This document shows positions 23,070-30,956 of a stretch of 39,662 nucleotides of DNA, piece after piece. How positions within the stretch are numbered: position 1 is the stretch's first letter; the number at the start of each line of letters is the position of its first letter. The position numbers and the translations under genes are program-made. Where the stretch lies: contig NZ_VLTK01000020.1 in assembly GCF_007558825.1 (NCBI RefSeq), positions 1-39,662 on the forward strand. Direction: 5' to 3'. Below the pieces are notes generated by a model. The model saw only the letters and a program-made list of their open reading frames with translations. It did not search any database and was not told the origin of the DNA. Origin of the DNA: Brevibacterium aurantiacum. Lineage in GTDB: Bacteria > Actinomycetota > Actinomycetes > Actinomycetales > Brevibacteriaceae.

Positions 23070-25223
23070 TCAGCCTTTGAGTTTGATGACTGCTTCGATC
23101 TCGACCGGTGAGTTCGCAGGGAGGCGGGGAACTCCCAGTGCGGTCCTTGCATGCCGGCCGGCTTCACCAAGTGCGTCGACGAGGAGCTTCGACGCACCCT
23201 CCGCGACGATCGGATGCTTGCTGAAGTCGGCTGGGCTGGCCACATAGACGTTGAGTTTGGCGATGCTCTCGACGTTCTCAAGACCGAGGTTCGTTTCCAG
23301 TTGAGCGATGAGGTTGACCGCGCACAGCTGAGCCGCTGCGATACCGTCCTCGACGCTCAGGTCGTCACCGACGACACCTTGGACCGGAACCTCACCGCCC
23401 TGCTTGGCGATCTGTCCCGAAACGAAGGCGAGATCCCCCGCGACGGTGACCGTCTTGTAGCTGTAACTGGCTGGATTCGCCTCGGGAAGGTCGAACCCGA
23501 GATCGCCGAGGCGACGACGTACTCCCTCGGAGACGGACTCGCTCGCTGCGTTCGCAGGAGAGTCCCCTTGTTGGTCCCCACCCTGCCCGGGGGTGTACCT
23601 GCCATCGACGGCGCGACCGATTCTCCAGGGATTCGACTGCTGGAGAACTGACGGCAGAATCGCATCGGGAATGTTCTGATAGGCAACAGGCCGAAGGAAG
23701 CGCTCGATCGCGGTGGCACCCACCGAGGTGGTCTGGGGAGCCGAAGTCGCAGGGAACGGTCCGCCGTGGATCATCGCATGACCCACATCGACGCCGGTCG
23801 GCCAGCCGTTGACGATGATCCGACCGACTTTGAGCTCGAGCTCTGACACCAATGCGTGCGCAGTTGTGCTGTCCAGTTCGCTCATCTGCAGCGTCGCGGT
23901 CAGCTGTCCTTCGAGTTCCGTGACGACAGGTGCCAACTGGTCGGTGGTCTCGTAGCGCACGATGAGAGCGGCCGATCCGAAGATCTCATTCTGCAGCTCT
24001 GCGTTCGAGGTGAAGTCCTTGACCGAGACGGTGAAGACGGCGGGGCCCGGGGCGTTGAGAGTCTTGCCGTCGGCTCCCTGTGCTAGTGCCGTGACGCCGG
24101 GTTGAGCCGCAAGCTGATCGACACCTCGCTGCCAAGCTTCGGCGATGGACGGGGTGAGCATCGTCTGCCCCGTTGCCTCCGAGAACTCCTCCGCAATGTG
24201 CGCGGTCAGCGCATCTCCACGAGCGCCAGTGGGGACGAAGAGAATCCCTGGGGAGGTGCACAACTGACCCGAAGAACCGGTCACGGACGTGAAGAACCCT
24301 CGGGCCACCTCGGCGACGTCATCTGCGATCGCACCGGGGAGCACGAAGACGGGGTTGATCGAGCTCATCTCCGCATACACGGGGACCGGCACTGCCCGCG
24401 CGGCAGCGGTGGCGGACAGAGCCAGACCCGCAGTCCTGGAGCCGGTGAATCCCACTGCAGCGATCCGAGGATCGGCCGCCAGCTGCTGGCCGACCTGCGC
24501 GCCGGAACCGTAGACAAGCGAGAAGACACCGGGGTTGAGATCATTGTCGGCAACGGCGCGGGAGATCGCTGCTCCGACCAGTTCGTTGGTGCCGGGGTGA
24601 GCGTTGTGCGCCTTGACGATGACCGGGCAGCCGGCGGCCAGTGCTGAAGCAGTGTCACCGCCTGCCGTGGAGAACGCGAGTGGGAAGTTGCTGGCTCCGA
24701 AGACGGCAACCGGCCCCAGCGGCACCTGACGCTGACGGATATCGGGTCGAGGCAGCGGTGCGCGATCCGGAAGCGCAGGATCAATGCGCACACCGTGGGC
24801 ATCGCCGAGGAGGACGACCGATGCGAAGAGGCGCAGCTGATTGGCCGTCCTGGTGATTTCTCCGTTCAATCGTCCGGCGGGAAGTCCGGTCTCCTGGCCT
24901 GCCCGTTCGACGATGACGTCCGCGGCGGCTTCGATGTTCATCGCAATGTCTGTGAGGAACTTCGCTCGGAGTGTGGGGGAGATGCTCCGGTAGGAGGCGA
25001 AGGCTGTGTGTGCCCTGGCGATGGCGGCAGAGACCTGCTCCTCGCTCAGAAGCGTGAACTCGGGTTCCAGTTCCTCACCGGTCGCAGGATTGACCGCGCG
25101 TGCGGTCCCGCCCTCTCCAGGAGTCTTCGTACCGGCGACGATCGAGGAGCCGGAGATTGGCGGGGTTGAGATTGGCGCATCGGTGTTCGTTGTGGTCTTC
25201 GTGTCGGTGAGCTGAGTCGTCAT
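23070..25223 (-). CDS. Aldehyde dehydrogenase (2-oxoglutarate semialdehyde type) fused to RidA domain
   Basis: One 717-residue open frame with two enzymes. Residues about 25-530 are an NAD(P)-dependent aldehyde dehydrogenase of the 2,5-dioxopentanoate (2-oxoglutarate semialdehyde) group: FGASNFPLAFSTAGGD (175-190), GFTGSRTAG, AEMSSINPVF with Glu285 and SSGQLCTSPG with catalytic Cys322. It should oxidise the semialdehyde made by KdgD to 2-oxoglutarate. A Gly/Gln/Ser linker (about 541-567) leads to a RidA/YjgF domain (568-717): VSGQIAKQGG, GIAAAQLCAVNLIAQLE, and ALGVPRLPANSPVEIEAV. Arg700 holds the place of the Arg that binds substrate carboxylate in deaminating RidA proteins, so the domain may hydrolyse imines or enamines. 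GAGG precedes the start. No stop or frameshift is visible at the join. I know of no described enzyme with this pairing. Confidence 0.9.
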   Translation of the reverse strand: MTTQLTDTKTTTNTDAPISTPPISGSSIVAGTKTPGEGGTARAVNPATGEELEPEFTLLSEEQVSAAIARAHTAFASYRSISPTLRAKFLTDIAMNIEAAADVIVERAGQETGLPAGRLNGEITRTANQLRLFASVVLLGDAHGVRIDPALPDRAPLPRPDIRQRQVPLGPVAVFGASNFPLAFSTAGGDTASALAAGCPVIVKAHNAHPGTNELVGAAISRAVADNDLNPGVFSLVYGSGAQVGQQLAADPRIAAVGFTGSRTAGLALSATAAARAVPVPVYAEMSSINPVFVLPGAIADDVAEVARGFFTSVTGSSGQLCTSPGILFVPTGARGDALTAHIAEEFSEATGQTMLTPSIAEAWQRGVDQLAAQPGVTALAQGADGKTLNAPGPAVFTVSVKDFTSNAELQNEIFGSAALIVRYETTDQLAPVVTELEGQLTATLQMSELDSTTAHALVSELELKVGRIIVNGWPTGVDVGHAMIHGGPFPATSAPQTTSVGATAIERFLRPVAYQNIPDAILPSVLQQSNPWRIGRAVDGRYTPGQGGDQQGDSPANAASESVSEGVRRRLGDLGFDLPEANPASYSYKTVTVAGDLAFVSGQIAKQGGEVPVQGVVGDDLSVEDGIAAAQLCAVNLIAQLETNLGLENVESIAKLNVYVASPADFSKHPIVAEGASKLLVDALGEAGRHARTALGVPRLPANSPVEIEAVIKLKG

Positions 25224-25249
25224 GAGTGACCTCTTTTCGGTTGAACGAT

Positions 25250-25285
25250 ATCGGCGCCGACCGGCTCAAGCCGATCGGCGCCGAT
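25250..25285. promoter_or_regulatory. Long inverted repeat in the leader of the dehydrogenase-RidA gene
   Basis: Arms 25250-25266 and 25269-25285 pair over 17 positions with one mismatch and a 2-base gap. Each arm also contains its own palindrome, TCGGCGCCGA (25251-25260) and ATCGGCGCCGAT (25274-25285). It lies 27 bases upstream of the dehydrogenase start and 60 bases after the kdgD stop, so it may partly terminate transcription after kdgD, protect the message, or act as a double operator. Confidence 0.6.
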
Positions 25286-25345
25286 CTGTGGTTGTGCAGC
25301 TGTATCGGTGGTTCTGGTGCGTTGGTGCCTGCAGTCTGGTACAGG

Positions 25346-26293
25346 TCAGGCGACCGCGGAGGTAGTGCGGTCGAGTTGAATTCCGGCAGCAGCCAGCACC
25401 TGTTCGAGATCCCGTAGATCGGTCTGTGTGAGGTTCTGCAGGGGAGGTCGGACCGGGCCGCAGTCTCGACCGATGACCTTGAGGCCGCCCTTGACGATGG
25501 AGACGCCGTAGCCCGCGACACGATCTCGGATCTTCGAGTACGGAAGCACGAATGAATTGAGCTTCTCCGTGACTGCAGCACGATCCTGGCGACGGACCGC
25601 GGAGTAGAAGTCAAGGGCGAACTCAGGCGCGAAGTTGAACATCGCCGACGAATAGGTGCTCATCCCGAGCTGGAGCAGAGGCAAGGCGTAGACCTCGGCT
25701 GTGGGCAGGCCGCCGAGGTAGAAGAGACGGTCGCCGGTGCGGGCGTAGACCTTGGTCAGCTGTTCGATGTCACCGATGGCGTCCTTGAAGCCGATGAAGT
25801 TCTCATGGGTGTCGGCGAGTCGTTCGACGGTCTCAGGTGAGTAGACGGCGTTGGCTCGGTTGTAGACGATGACGCCGATTTTCGTGGCCGCACAGATGGC
25901 TGACACATGTTCGAAGAGGCCGTCTTGGCTGCACTCGGTGAGGTAGGGCGGGAGGACGAGGAGGCCTTCGGCACCAACCGCCTCAGCGTCGATCGCATTC
26001 TGCACAGCTTGAGCGGTGGCCCCGCCGGCAGAAGCGAGCACCGGCACCTCCTGGCGGGAGGTCGAGACGGCCAAGCTGACGACTTCCTTGGCTTCAGCAG
26101 GGGTGAGACTGAAGCCCTCGCCGGTACCACCGGCTGCGAAGAGCCCAGCGACATCGAAACTTGACTGCCAGGCGATGTGGTCGGTGTAGGCATCGGCATC
26201 GATCGTCAGGTCGGAGGTGAAGGCGGTTGCGGGGAAGGAGAGGAGACCGTCCTTGAGGTGGTCGGCGAGTTCTTGAGGCAGGTAGTTGGCCAC
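25346..26293 (-). CDS. kdgD: 5-dehydro-4-deoxyglucarate dehydratase
   Basis: A 315-residue class I aldolase-fold enzyme of the dihydrodipicolinate synthase family (EC 4.2.1.41). It dehydrates and decarboxylates 5-dehydro-4-deoxy-D-glucarate to 2-oxoglutarate semialdehyde, water and CO2. The catalytic Tyr144 (VIVYNRANA) and Schiff-base Lys170 (GFKDAIGDIE) are present. FAAGGTGEGFSLTP (52-65), LLVLPPYLTE, YIGG-like YLGGLPTAEV and STYSSAMFNF are the pattern of KdgD, not of plain DapA. It lies directly upstream of the dehydrogenase that uses its product, and downstream of a LysR gene on the same strand. Glucarate or galactarate dehydratase is not in the window. Confidence 0.93.
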   Translation of the reverse strand: MANYLPQELADHLKDGLLSFPATAFTSDLTIDADAYTDHIAWQSSFDVAGLFAAGGTGEGFSLTPAEAKEVVSLAVSTSRQEVPVLASAGGATAQAVQNAIDAEAVGAEGLLVLPPYLTECSQDGLFEHVSAICAATKIGVIVYNRANAVYSPETVERLADTHENFIGFKDAIGDIEQLTKVYARTGDRLFYLGGLPTAEVYALPLLQLGMSTYSSAMFNFAPEFALDFYSAVRRQDRAAVTEKLNSFVLPYSKIRDRVAGYGVSIVKGGLKVIGRDCGPVRPPLQNLTQTDLRDLEQVLAAAGIQLDRTTSAVA

Positions 26294-26333
26294 GGAATGA
26301 CGTCCTTGTTAGTCGGGATGATGATCCCACTGT

Positions 26334-26380
26334 AGGAACGCCGAGTGATTCCTGTCCAAGATTATTTATATATGCATTGA
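26334..26380 (-). promoter_or_regulatory. Probable kdgD promoter region with LysR-type dyad
   Basis: AGGAA (26334-26338) and TTCCT (26349-26353) form a dyad with a 10-base spacer, about 40 bases before the kdgD start. Beyond it lies a strongly AT-rich segment (about 26359-26374) that reads TATATAAAT on the minus strand and could supply a -10 element. A LysR-type activator gene is next to it. No clear -35 was seen. Confidence 0.4.
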
Positions 26381-26399
26381 TGCTCTAGAAGTATCGCTT

Positions 26400-27278
26400 C
26401 TATTCGTCGCGGATGAGGCTGAGGACTTCCTTCAGTGCGGGGTTGCGCGACTCGGGATTCCAGATCGCGTGCAACTCCACGACATCACGTGGGGCGCCTC
26501 GCAGCGGCACGTATGTCACGCCTTCCACGCCGAGGCGCGCAGCGGATTCGGAGACGACGGCGATACCTCGGCCAGCGGCCACGAGATTGACGATTGTGAG
26601 AATCTGGCTGAGGGAATGGGCGACCTCATTGGCCTCGACATCAATGTAGCGAACGGTGAGGTCGTAGAAGTATCGAGCTTTCGTGGCATCATGCATGAGC
26701 AGCCTCTGCCCGGAGATGTCCTTCGTCGCAATCGACTCCCGTGCAGCGAATTCGTGATCCGATGGGACTGCGAGGACCAGTTGTTCCGAGAGAACAAGGG
26801 CAGCGTCGATGGTCTCCGGTATTCTGCCCACCCGGCCCAGGCCGATATCGATCCGACCTTCCGACAGCGCCTTGATCTGCTCGGCAGTGACCATTTCGGC
26901 GATCTCGACGCTGACGCCTGGAAGTCGCTGCGCCAGTGTGGACACCAAACTGCCGAGGACGCCGAATGTCGAGACCGCTGTGCAGCCGATGGTGATCTGC
27001 CCCCACGAACCCTCGGCGATCTTCTGCGCGCGCCGAGGTGCGCGTTCGACAGAGGCAAGCAGGCCGTAGGCCTCTGCGAGGAAGGCCTCGCCCGCTGGCG
27101 TCAGGGTCACCGTGCGATTGTTGCGTTCGAAAAGATGGACACCGATGGACTTCTCGAGCTTCTGGATCTGCCGACTCAACGGCGGCTGAGTCATATTGAG
27201 TTCCTCAGCGGCGCGTCCGAAGTGGAGATTTTCGGCCACAGCGATGAAGCCGGTGACCTGGGCTAGGGTGAACTGCAT
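26400..27278 (-). CDS. LysR-family transcriptional regulator
   Basis: A 292-residue regulator. The N-terminal helix-turn-helix is FTLAQVTGFIAVAENLHFGRAAEELNMTQPPLSRQIQKLEKSIGVHLFER in segments (3-53), as in the CatR/BenM branch of the family. The effector domain follows (ITIGCTAVSTFGVLG; RIDIGLGRVGRIPETIDAALVLSEQLVLAVPSDHEFA). The start at 27278 is set by the LysR domain; the frame is open to 27473, but the extra sequence is Arg/Gly-rich and reads antisense over the alcohol dehydrogenase end. It lies between the phosphonate and glucarate blocks. Same-strand placement directly upstream of kdgD makes the glucarate genes the likely target. Confidence 0.9.
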   Translation of the reverse strand: MQFTLAQVTGFIAVAENLHFGRAAEELNMTQPPLSRQIQKLEKSIGVHLFERNNRTVTLTPAGEAFLAEAYGLLASVERAPRRAQKIAEGSWGQITIGCTAVSTFGVLGSLVSTLAQRLPGVSVEIAEMVTAEQIKALSEGRIDIGLGRVGRIPETIDAALVLSEQLVLAVPSDHEFAARESIATKDISGQRLLMHDATKARYFYDLTVRYIDVEANEVAHSLSQILTIVNLVAAGRGIAVVSESAARLGVEGVTYVPLRGAPRDVVELHAIWNPESRNPALKEVLSLIRDE

Positions 27279-27370
27279 TGCTCGCTCGATTTCTTTCGGG
27301 GTCTCGTGCCGCTGCTGTTCTGCAGTGTATCCGCCGCCCCCACCTCTCACCTTGCTGGAAGCACCACCTC

Positions 27371-28489
27371 TCACCCGCCGATGTGCACCACGGTTCGCAG
27401 CCCCGGACTTGGCTCTGCGAACTCCTGAGCCAGTTCTGCCAGTTCGATCGGGCCGCCGAGGATGTTCTCCCACGGCATATCACTGCCGTCAGTCGCCAGG
27501 AAGGCGACGGCTTCCTGCAGGTGGTGGGGTTCGAAGTTGTGCACACCCGTGATGGTGCGCCAACCTCGCACGAGCTGTTCGGGGCTGATCTCGATGTTCG
27601 GTCCCGGGCTCACGCTTCCGGCGAGAACTGCGGTACCGCCGATTCCCAGGCTGGCCACACAGGTCTCTACGCCCGAGGTGGTGCCGGAGAGTTCGAGTGC
27701 AACATCGACATCCGCAGGCATTTCGTCTTCCATGATCGTGCTCGCCCCGGAGAATAGAGCAAGATCCTGTCGCCGCGGCGTAGGGTCGAAGGCGAGCACC
27801 TCGGCGGCGCCGCGGGACTGGGCCGCTGCGACTGCGGTGAGCCCCAGCATTCCGAGTCCGTTGACGAAGACCCGTCGGCCTCGCAGATCACCGGCGGCCT
27901 CCAGCATCGCCATGACGGTGGCGACGGCACACCCTGCTGTGGAGGCCACAGCGTCGGGCACCGAATCCGGCACCGGGACGGCTGCCACGCCGGCGGGCAG
28001 GTGGATGTGTGAGGCGTAGGTGCCGGACAGTGCCCAGCCGCTGTCGGTGGATTCGTGACCGACCTTCGCTACCGACTCGCATTTTGCGCTGAGTCCGCGC
28101 CTGCAGTTCTCGCATTCCCCGCACACCGAGGTGACAGAGAAGACCACACGCTGGCCGAGCGGGAGGCCCGCCCGCGAATCTTCGACCACACCGACACCCT
28201 CGTGGCCGAGCACGGAGGGGCATGCTCCGGGGCGACGCCCGCGCACGGTGTGCCGGTCTGAGCCGCAGACAGTGGCAGTGCTCAGGCGGATGAGGCTCTC
28301 GCCCGCAGCAAGTTCGGGACGGTCAAATGACCGAGTCTCGAACTGATCCCCGCCGAGCCAGACGACGGCCTGGGCCGTGTCTGCGACGACTTCGACATTC
28401 GCCGAGGTCCTCGCCGTCACTGAGGTGTCGGCCGGGGAAGCCTGAACCGGAGGCTGTGACTGAACCCGCGATTGAACCTGCGCCGTCAC
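27371..28489 (-). CDS. Zn-dependent alcohol dehydrogenase, phosphonate-associated (HpnZ-like)
   Basis: A 372-residue medium-chain dehydrogenase. Catalytic-zinc residues are Cys75 (TVCGSDRH) and the GHE at 95-97; structural zinc is bound by Cys123, 126, 129 and 137 (CGECENCRRGLSAKC). A Rossmann loop GLGMLGL follows. The sequence fits the family that I recall as 'phosphonate catabolism associated alcohol dehydrogenase' (TIGR03366 type). The start is GTG at 28489, overlapping the stop of the phosphonatase-like gene by 4 bases, so it is translated by coupling. The first 30 residues are Gln/Ser/Thr-rich and not conserved-looking. It is the last gene of the phosphonate block. Its substrate has not been shown for this family as far as I know. 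Confidence 0.87.
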   Translation of the reverse strand: MTAQVQSRVQSQPPVQASPADTSVTARTSANVEVVADTAQAVVWLGGDQFETRSFDRPELAAGESLIRLSTATVCGSDRHTVRGRRPGACPSVLGHEGVGVVEDSRAGLPLGQRVVFSVTSVCGECENCRRGLSAKCESVAKVGHESTDSGWALSGTYASHIHLPAGVAAVPVPDSVPDAVASTAGCAVATVMAMLEAAGDLRGRRVFVNGLGMLGLTAVAAAQSRGAAEVLAFDPTPRRQDLALFSGASTIMEDEMPADVDVALELSGTTSGVETCVASLGIGGTAVLAGSVSPGPNIEISPEQLVRGWRTITGVHNFEPHHLQEAVAFLATDGSDMPWENILGGPIELAELAQEFAEPSPGLRTVVHIGG

Positions 28490-29193
28490 TGGTTCACCCC
28501 GGCTGAGATTGCGGCTGAAGACGGCAGGTCGGCCAGAGCGTCGGGAAGCTCCGCGGCGGAATCGAGAACGAGGTGGGCACCTTCGGCGGCGAAGTCCTTC
28601 CGGCTCAGGTGGCCGGTGAGGACACCGATCGAGGTGACTCCGGCGCGCAAGGCCGACTGCACATCCGCCGAGGTGTCACCGACGCTGACGACCGCTGCCG
28701 TGTCCTCCGCGCCGAGTTCCTTCATGACCCTCTCGATCATGTCGGGTGCCGGCCGACCTGCCTCGACCTCGTCGCCGCAGGCGGATGCGTCGAAGGTCTC
28801 GCCCTGCTCCCATCCCATAGAAGCGAAGATGAGATCGGCGATCTCCCGAGCGAACCCGGTCGTCAGAGCGACCTTGATGCCTTGTTCGCGCAGAGTCGTC
28901 AGTGCTTCCTCGATCCCGGGCAGAGGCTTCGGCGGATTGTCGGTATAGGTGCGGCGCAGTTCCTGTCGGAACCATTCCCAGGTCTTCTCGTGGAGATCGT
29001 CATCGACGTCGACCCCGCCGAGGCGGAGCAGATTTTCGATCGCCCACTTCTTCTCAGTGCCCATCCACTTCTGGAACACCTCGTCCGTGTAGTTCGCACC
29101 TTCGCGTTCCGTGGCCTCCCGCAGAACGCGGTAGACCTCGTCTCGGTCGTCGATGGTGGTGCCGGCCATGTCGAATACGGCGAGTTCAATCAT
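28486..29193 (-). CDS. Phosphonatase-like HAD hydrolase (HpnX/PhnX-like)
   Basis: A 235-residue HAD enzyme close to phosphonoacetaldehyde hydrolase PhnX. Motif I is FDMAGTTID (7-15), the DxAGT form specific to phosphonatases. The cap domain has MGTEK (44-48): Met and Lys are spaced as in PhnX, where that Lys forms a Schiff base with the aldehyde before the C-P bond is cut. The usual HAD Lys is Arg in EAGRPAPDM, another phosphonatase trait, and GDTSADVQSA is the metal motif. The start at 29193 has AAGGAG upstream. It may cleave phosphonoacetaldehyde or a close analogue. The PhnW transaminase normally paired with PhnX is absent from the window. Confidence 0.87.
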   Translation of the reverse strand: MIELAVFDMAGTTIDDRDEVYRVLREATEREGANYTDEVFQKWMGTEKKWAIENLLRLGGVDVDDDLHEKTWEWFRQELRRTYTDNPPKPLPGIEEALTTLREQGIKVALTTGFAREIADLIFASMGWEQGETFDASACGDEVEAGRPAPDMIERVMKELGAEDTAAVVSVGDTSADVQSALRAGVTSIGVLTGHLSRKDFAAEGAHLVLDSAAELPDALADLPSSAAISAGVNQ

Positions 29194-29205
29194 GGTGTTT
29201 CTCCT

Positions 29206-29247
29206 TCTGTGGTGGATCGATGCGTGTCTGTGGTGGATCAATGCGTG
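29206..29247. repeat. 21-bp tandem repeat in the phnE-phosphonatase spacer
   Basis: Two adjacent 21-bp units (29206-29226 and 29227-29247) differ at one base: TCTGTGGTGGATCRATGCGTG. They fill most of the 83-base spacer between the phnE stop and the hydrolase start, just ahead of its ribosome site. The period is a multiple of three, and two helical turns. It looks like recent slippage duplication; a regulatory role is unproven. Confidence 0.75.
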
Positions 29248-29276
29248 CAGGTGGGATGAGTGAGATGACGGGACTG

Positions 29277-30956
29277 TCAGCGGACGGCCTGGCGCAGCCA
29301 CATCGACAGTGCCTCGACTGCGAGGACGACAGCGACCATGAGGATGAGCACCATGGTGACCACATCGAACTGGTTGACCCGCGAAGCGTTGAGCAGCAGG
29401 AATCCGATGCCTCCGGCCCCGACGACTCCGAGGAGTGTGGCTGAGCGGATGTTGTTGTCGAGTAGGTACATCGTGTGAGCGACGAAAGCCGGTGCCGCCT
29501 GGCGCAGCGTGGCCGAGAAGAACACCTGTGCCTCGCTGGCGCCGGTCGCGCGCATTGCCTCTTGCACCTGAGTGTCCGTCTCCTCGAGCGAATCGGCGAT
29601 GAGCTTCGAGAGCAGGCCGATCGCGCCGATGGACAGAGCCAAGGTGCCGGCGACCTCACCCAGGCCGGAGATGACGACGAAGATGATCGCGAGAATGAGC
29701 TCGGGAATGCCGCGCACTATCACGATGATCACCCTGAATGTCTGGTGCACATAGGCATTCGCCACGGCGTTGCGGGCGGCGAGGATGCCGATCGGTATCG
29801 CGAGGACAGCGCCGATGAGGGTTGCCGCGAGCGAGATCTGGATAGTCACCAGCAGTGCTTCGACGAGGTTGGACATGGTCCCGCCAGTCGATGGCGGGAA
29901 GAACAGCGCCAGGGTCTTCGGCAAGTCGAGAAGCCCCTGCAGGAGTGCTGACCAGGACACATCCACGCGCCACAGGGCCGCAAGAGTGAAGATCACAATG
30001 AGCGCAATCGAGAGGAAGCGCTTGAACCGGGCCGAACTCCACGGCGGAGTCAGATGGAGATCGTTGACACCCGATTCGCGACCACGGTTGAACAGGCGAT
30101 CGACCCAGGTGCCGCCGGTGATCCTCTGTCCGGCCGATCTCATCAGCGCTGCCCGGATAGCTCCCGAGAGCAGCTCGATGCCGATGCACAGCAGCAGGAC
30201 CAGCACGGCCAGTGCCATGCCTCGCTGATAGTCAAGCGTCCGCAGGGAATCGGCGATCGCCAACCCGATGCCGCCCACGCCGACGTAGCCCAGAAGCACC
30301 GAGGTGCGCAGATTGATGTCGAACCGGTGCAGCGCCGTCGCGATGAGCTGCGGCATCAGCGTCTGTGGAATGGCCGCCATGATCTGCTGAGCACGGCCGG
30401 CGCCGAGGGACTCCATCGACTCACGTGGGCCATCGTCGAGTTCCTCGATTGAATCGGCGTAGAGCTTGGCGATCATGCCGACCGAGTGGATGCCCATGGC
30501 GATGATTCCGGCGGTGGCTCCGAGGCCGAACATGCGCAGGAAGATGATCGCGAGCACCAGATCGGGGATTGCCCGAGCCAGCACGGTCAGAGCGCGTGCG
30601 ACCCACTGCGAGGTGACTCCCCACCGGGTCGGCCCGGCGGCGGCCAGAGACACCGGAATGGAGAGTGCGACAGAGAGCAGCGTGGCGAGGAAGACGATGG
30701 CCAAGGTCTCGAACACCAGCGACAGAATCTCTGACACAGGCGGGAAGTCGAGAGGGAACACGCGGGCAAGGAAACGTCCCGCATTGTCGACGGAGTCGAC
30801 GATGGTGCCCAGATCGATGCCGAGAGAACCGATCGACCACACGCCTCCGATGATCAGGACGATCATCACGAGGGCGGCGGCGATGCCGTGCCCGGTCGGA
30901 CGCGGACGCGCCGGCGGCGCCGGAGCCTCGGGCGAGGTCTCGACGAGCGTGGGCAT
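29277..30956 (-). CDS. phnE: Phosphonate ABC transporter permease, two PhnE units fused
   Basis: A 559-residue protein containing two PhnE-type permease halves in one chain. The first (about 20-280) has the contact loop SIEELDDGPRESMESLGAGRAQQIMAAIPQ and ends TSVLLGYVGVGGIGLAI; the second (about 305-559) has DSLEETDTQVQEAMRATGASEAQVFFSATLRQ and ends SATLLGVVGAGGIGFLL. Each half has about six hydrophobic segments. Most phosphonate importers use one or two separate PhnE proteins of 260-290 residues. The halves differ enough that the fusion is old or joined two existing genes. Its start overlaps the phnC stop (TGATG). Confidence 0.92.
   Translation of the reverse strand: MPTLVETSPEAPAPPARPRPTGHGIAAALVMIVLIIGGVWSIGSLGIDLGTIVDSVDNAGRFLARVFPLDFPPVSEILSLVFETLAIVFLATLLSVALSIPVSLAAAGPTRWGVTSQWVARALTVLARAIPDLVLAIIFLRMFGLGATAGIIAMGIHSVGMIAKLYADSIEELDDGPRESMESLGAGRAQQIMAAIPQTLMPQLIATALHRFDINLRTSVLLGYVGVGGIGLAIADSLRTLDYQRGMALAVLVLLLCIGIELLSGAIRAALMRSAGQRITGGTWVDRLFNRGRESGVNDLHLTPPWSSARFKRFLSIALIVIFTLAALWRVDVSWSALLQGLLDLPKTLALFFPPSTGGTMSNLVEALLVTIQISLAATLIGAVLAIPIGILAARNAVANAYVHQTFRVIIVIVRGIPELILAIIFVVISGLGEVAGTLALSIGAIGLLSKLIADSLEETDTQVQEAMRATGASEAQVFFSATLRQAAPAFVAHTMYLLDNNIRSATLLGVVGAGGIGFLLLNASRVNQFDVVTMVLILMVAVVLAVEALSMWLRQAVR

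Noticed and set aside
25346..26293. Hydroxyproline-pathway deaminase or DapA instead of KdgD
   Set aside because: Segment pattern (FAAGGTGEGFSLTP, LPPYLTE, YNRANA, STYSSAMFNF) fits KdgD, and no hydroxyproline genes are nearby.
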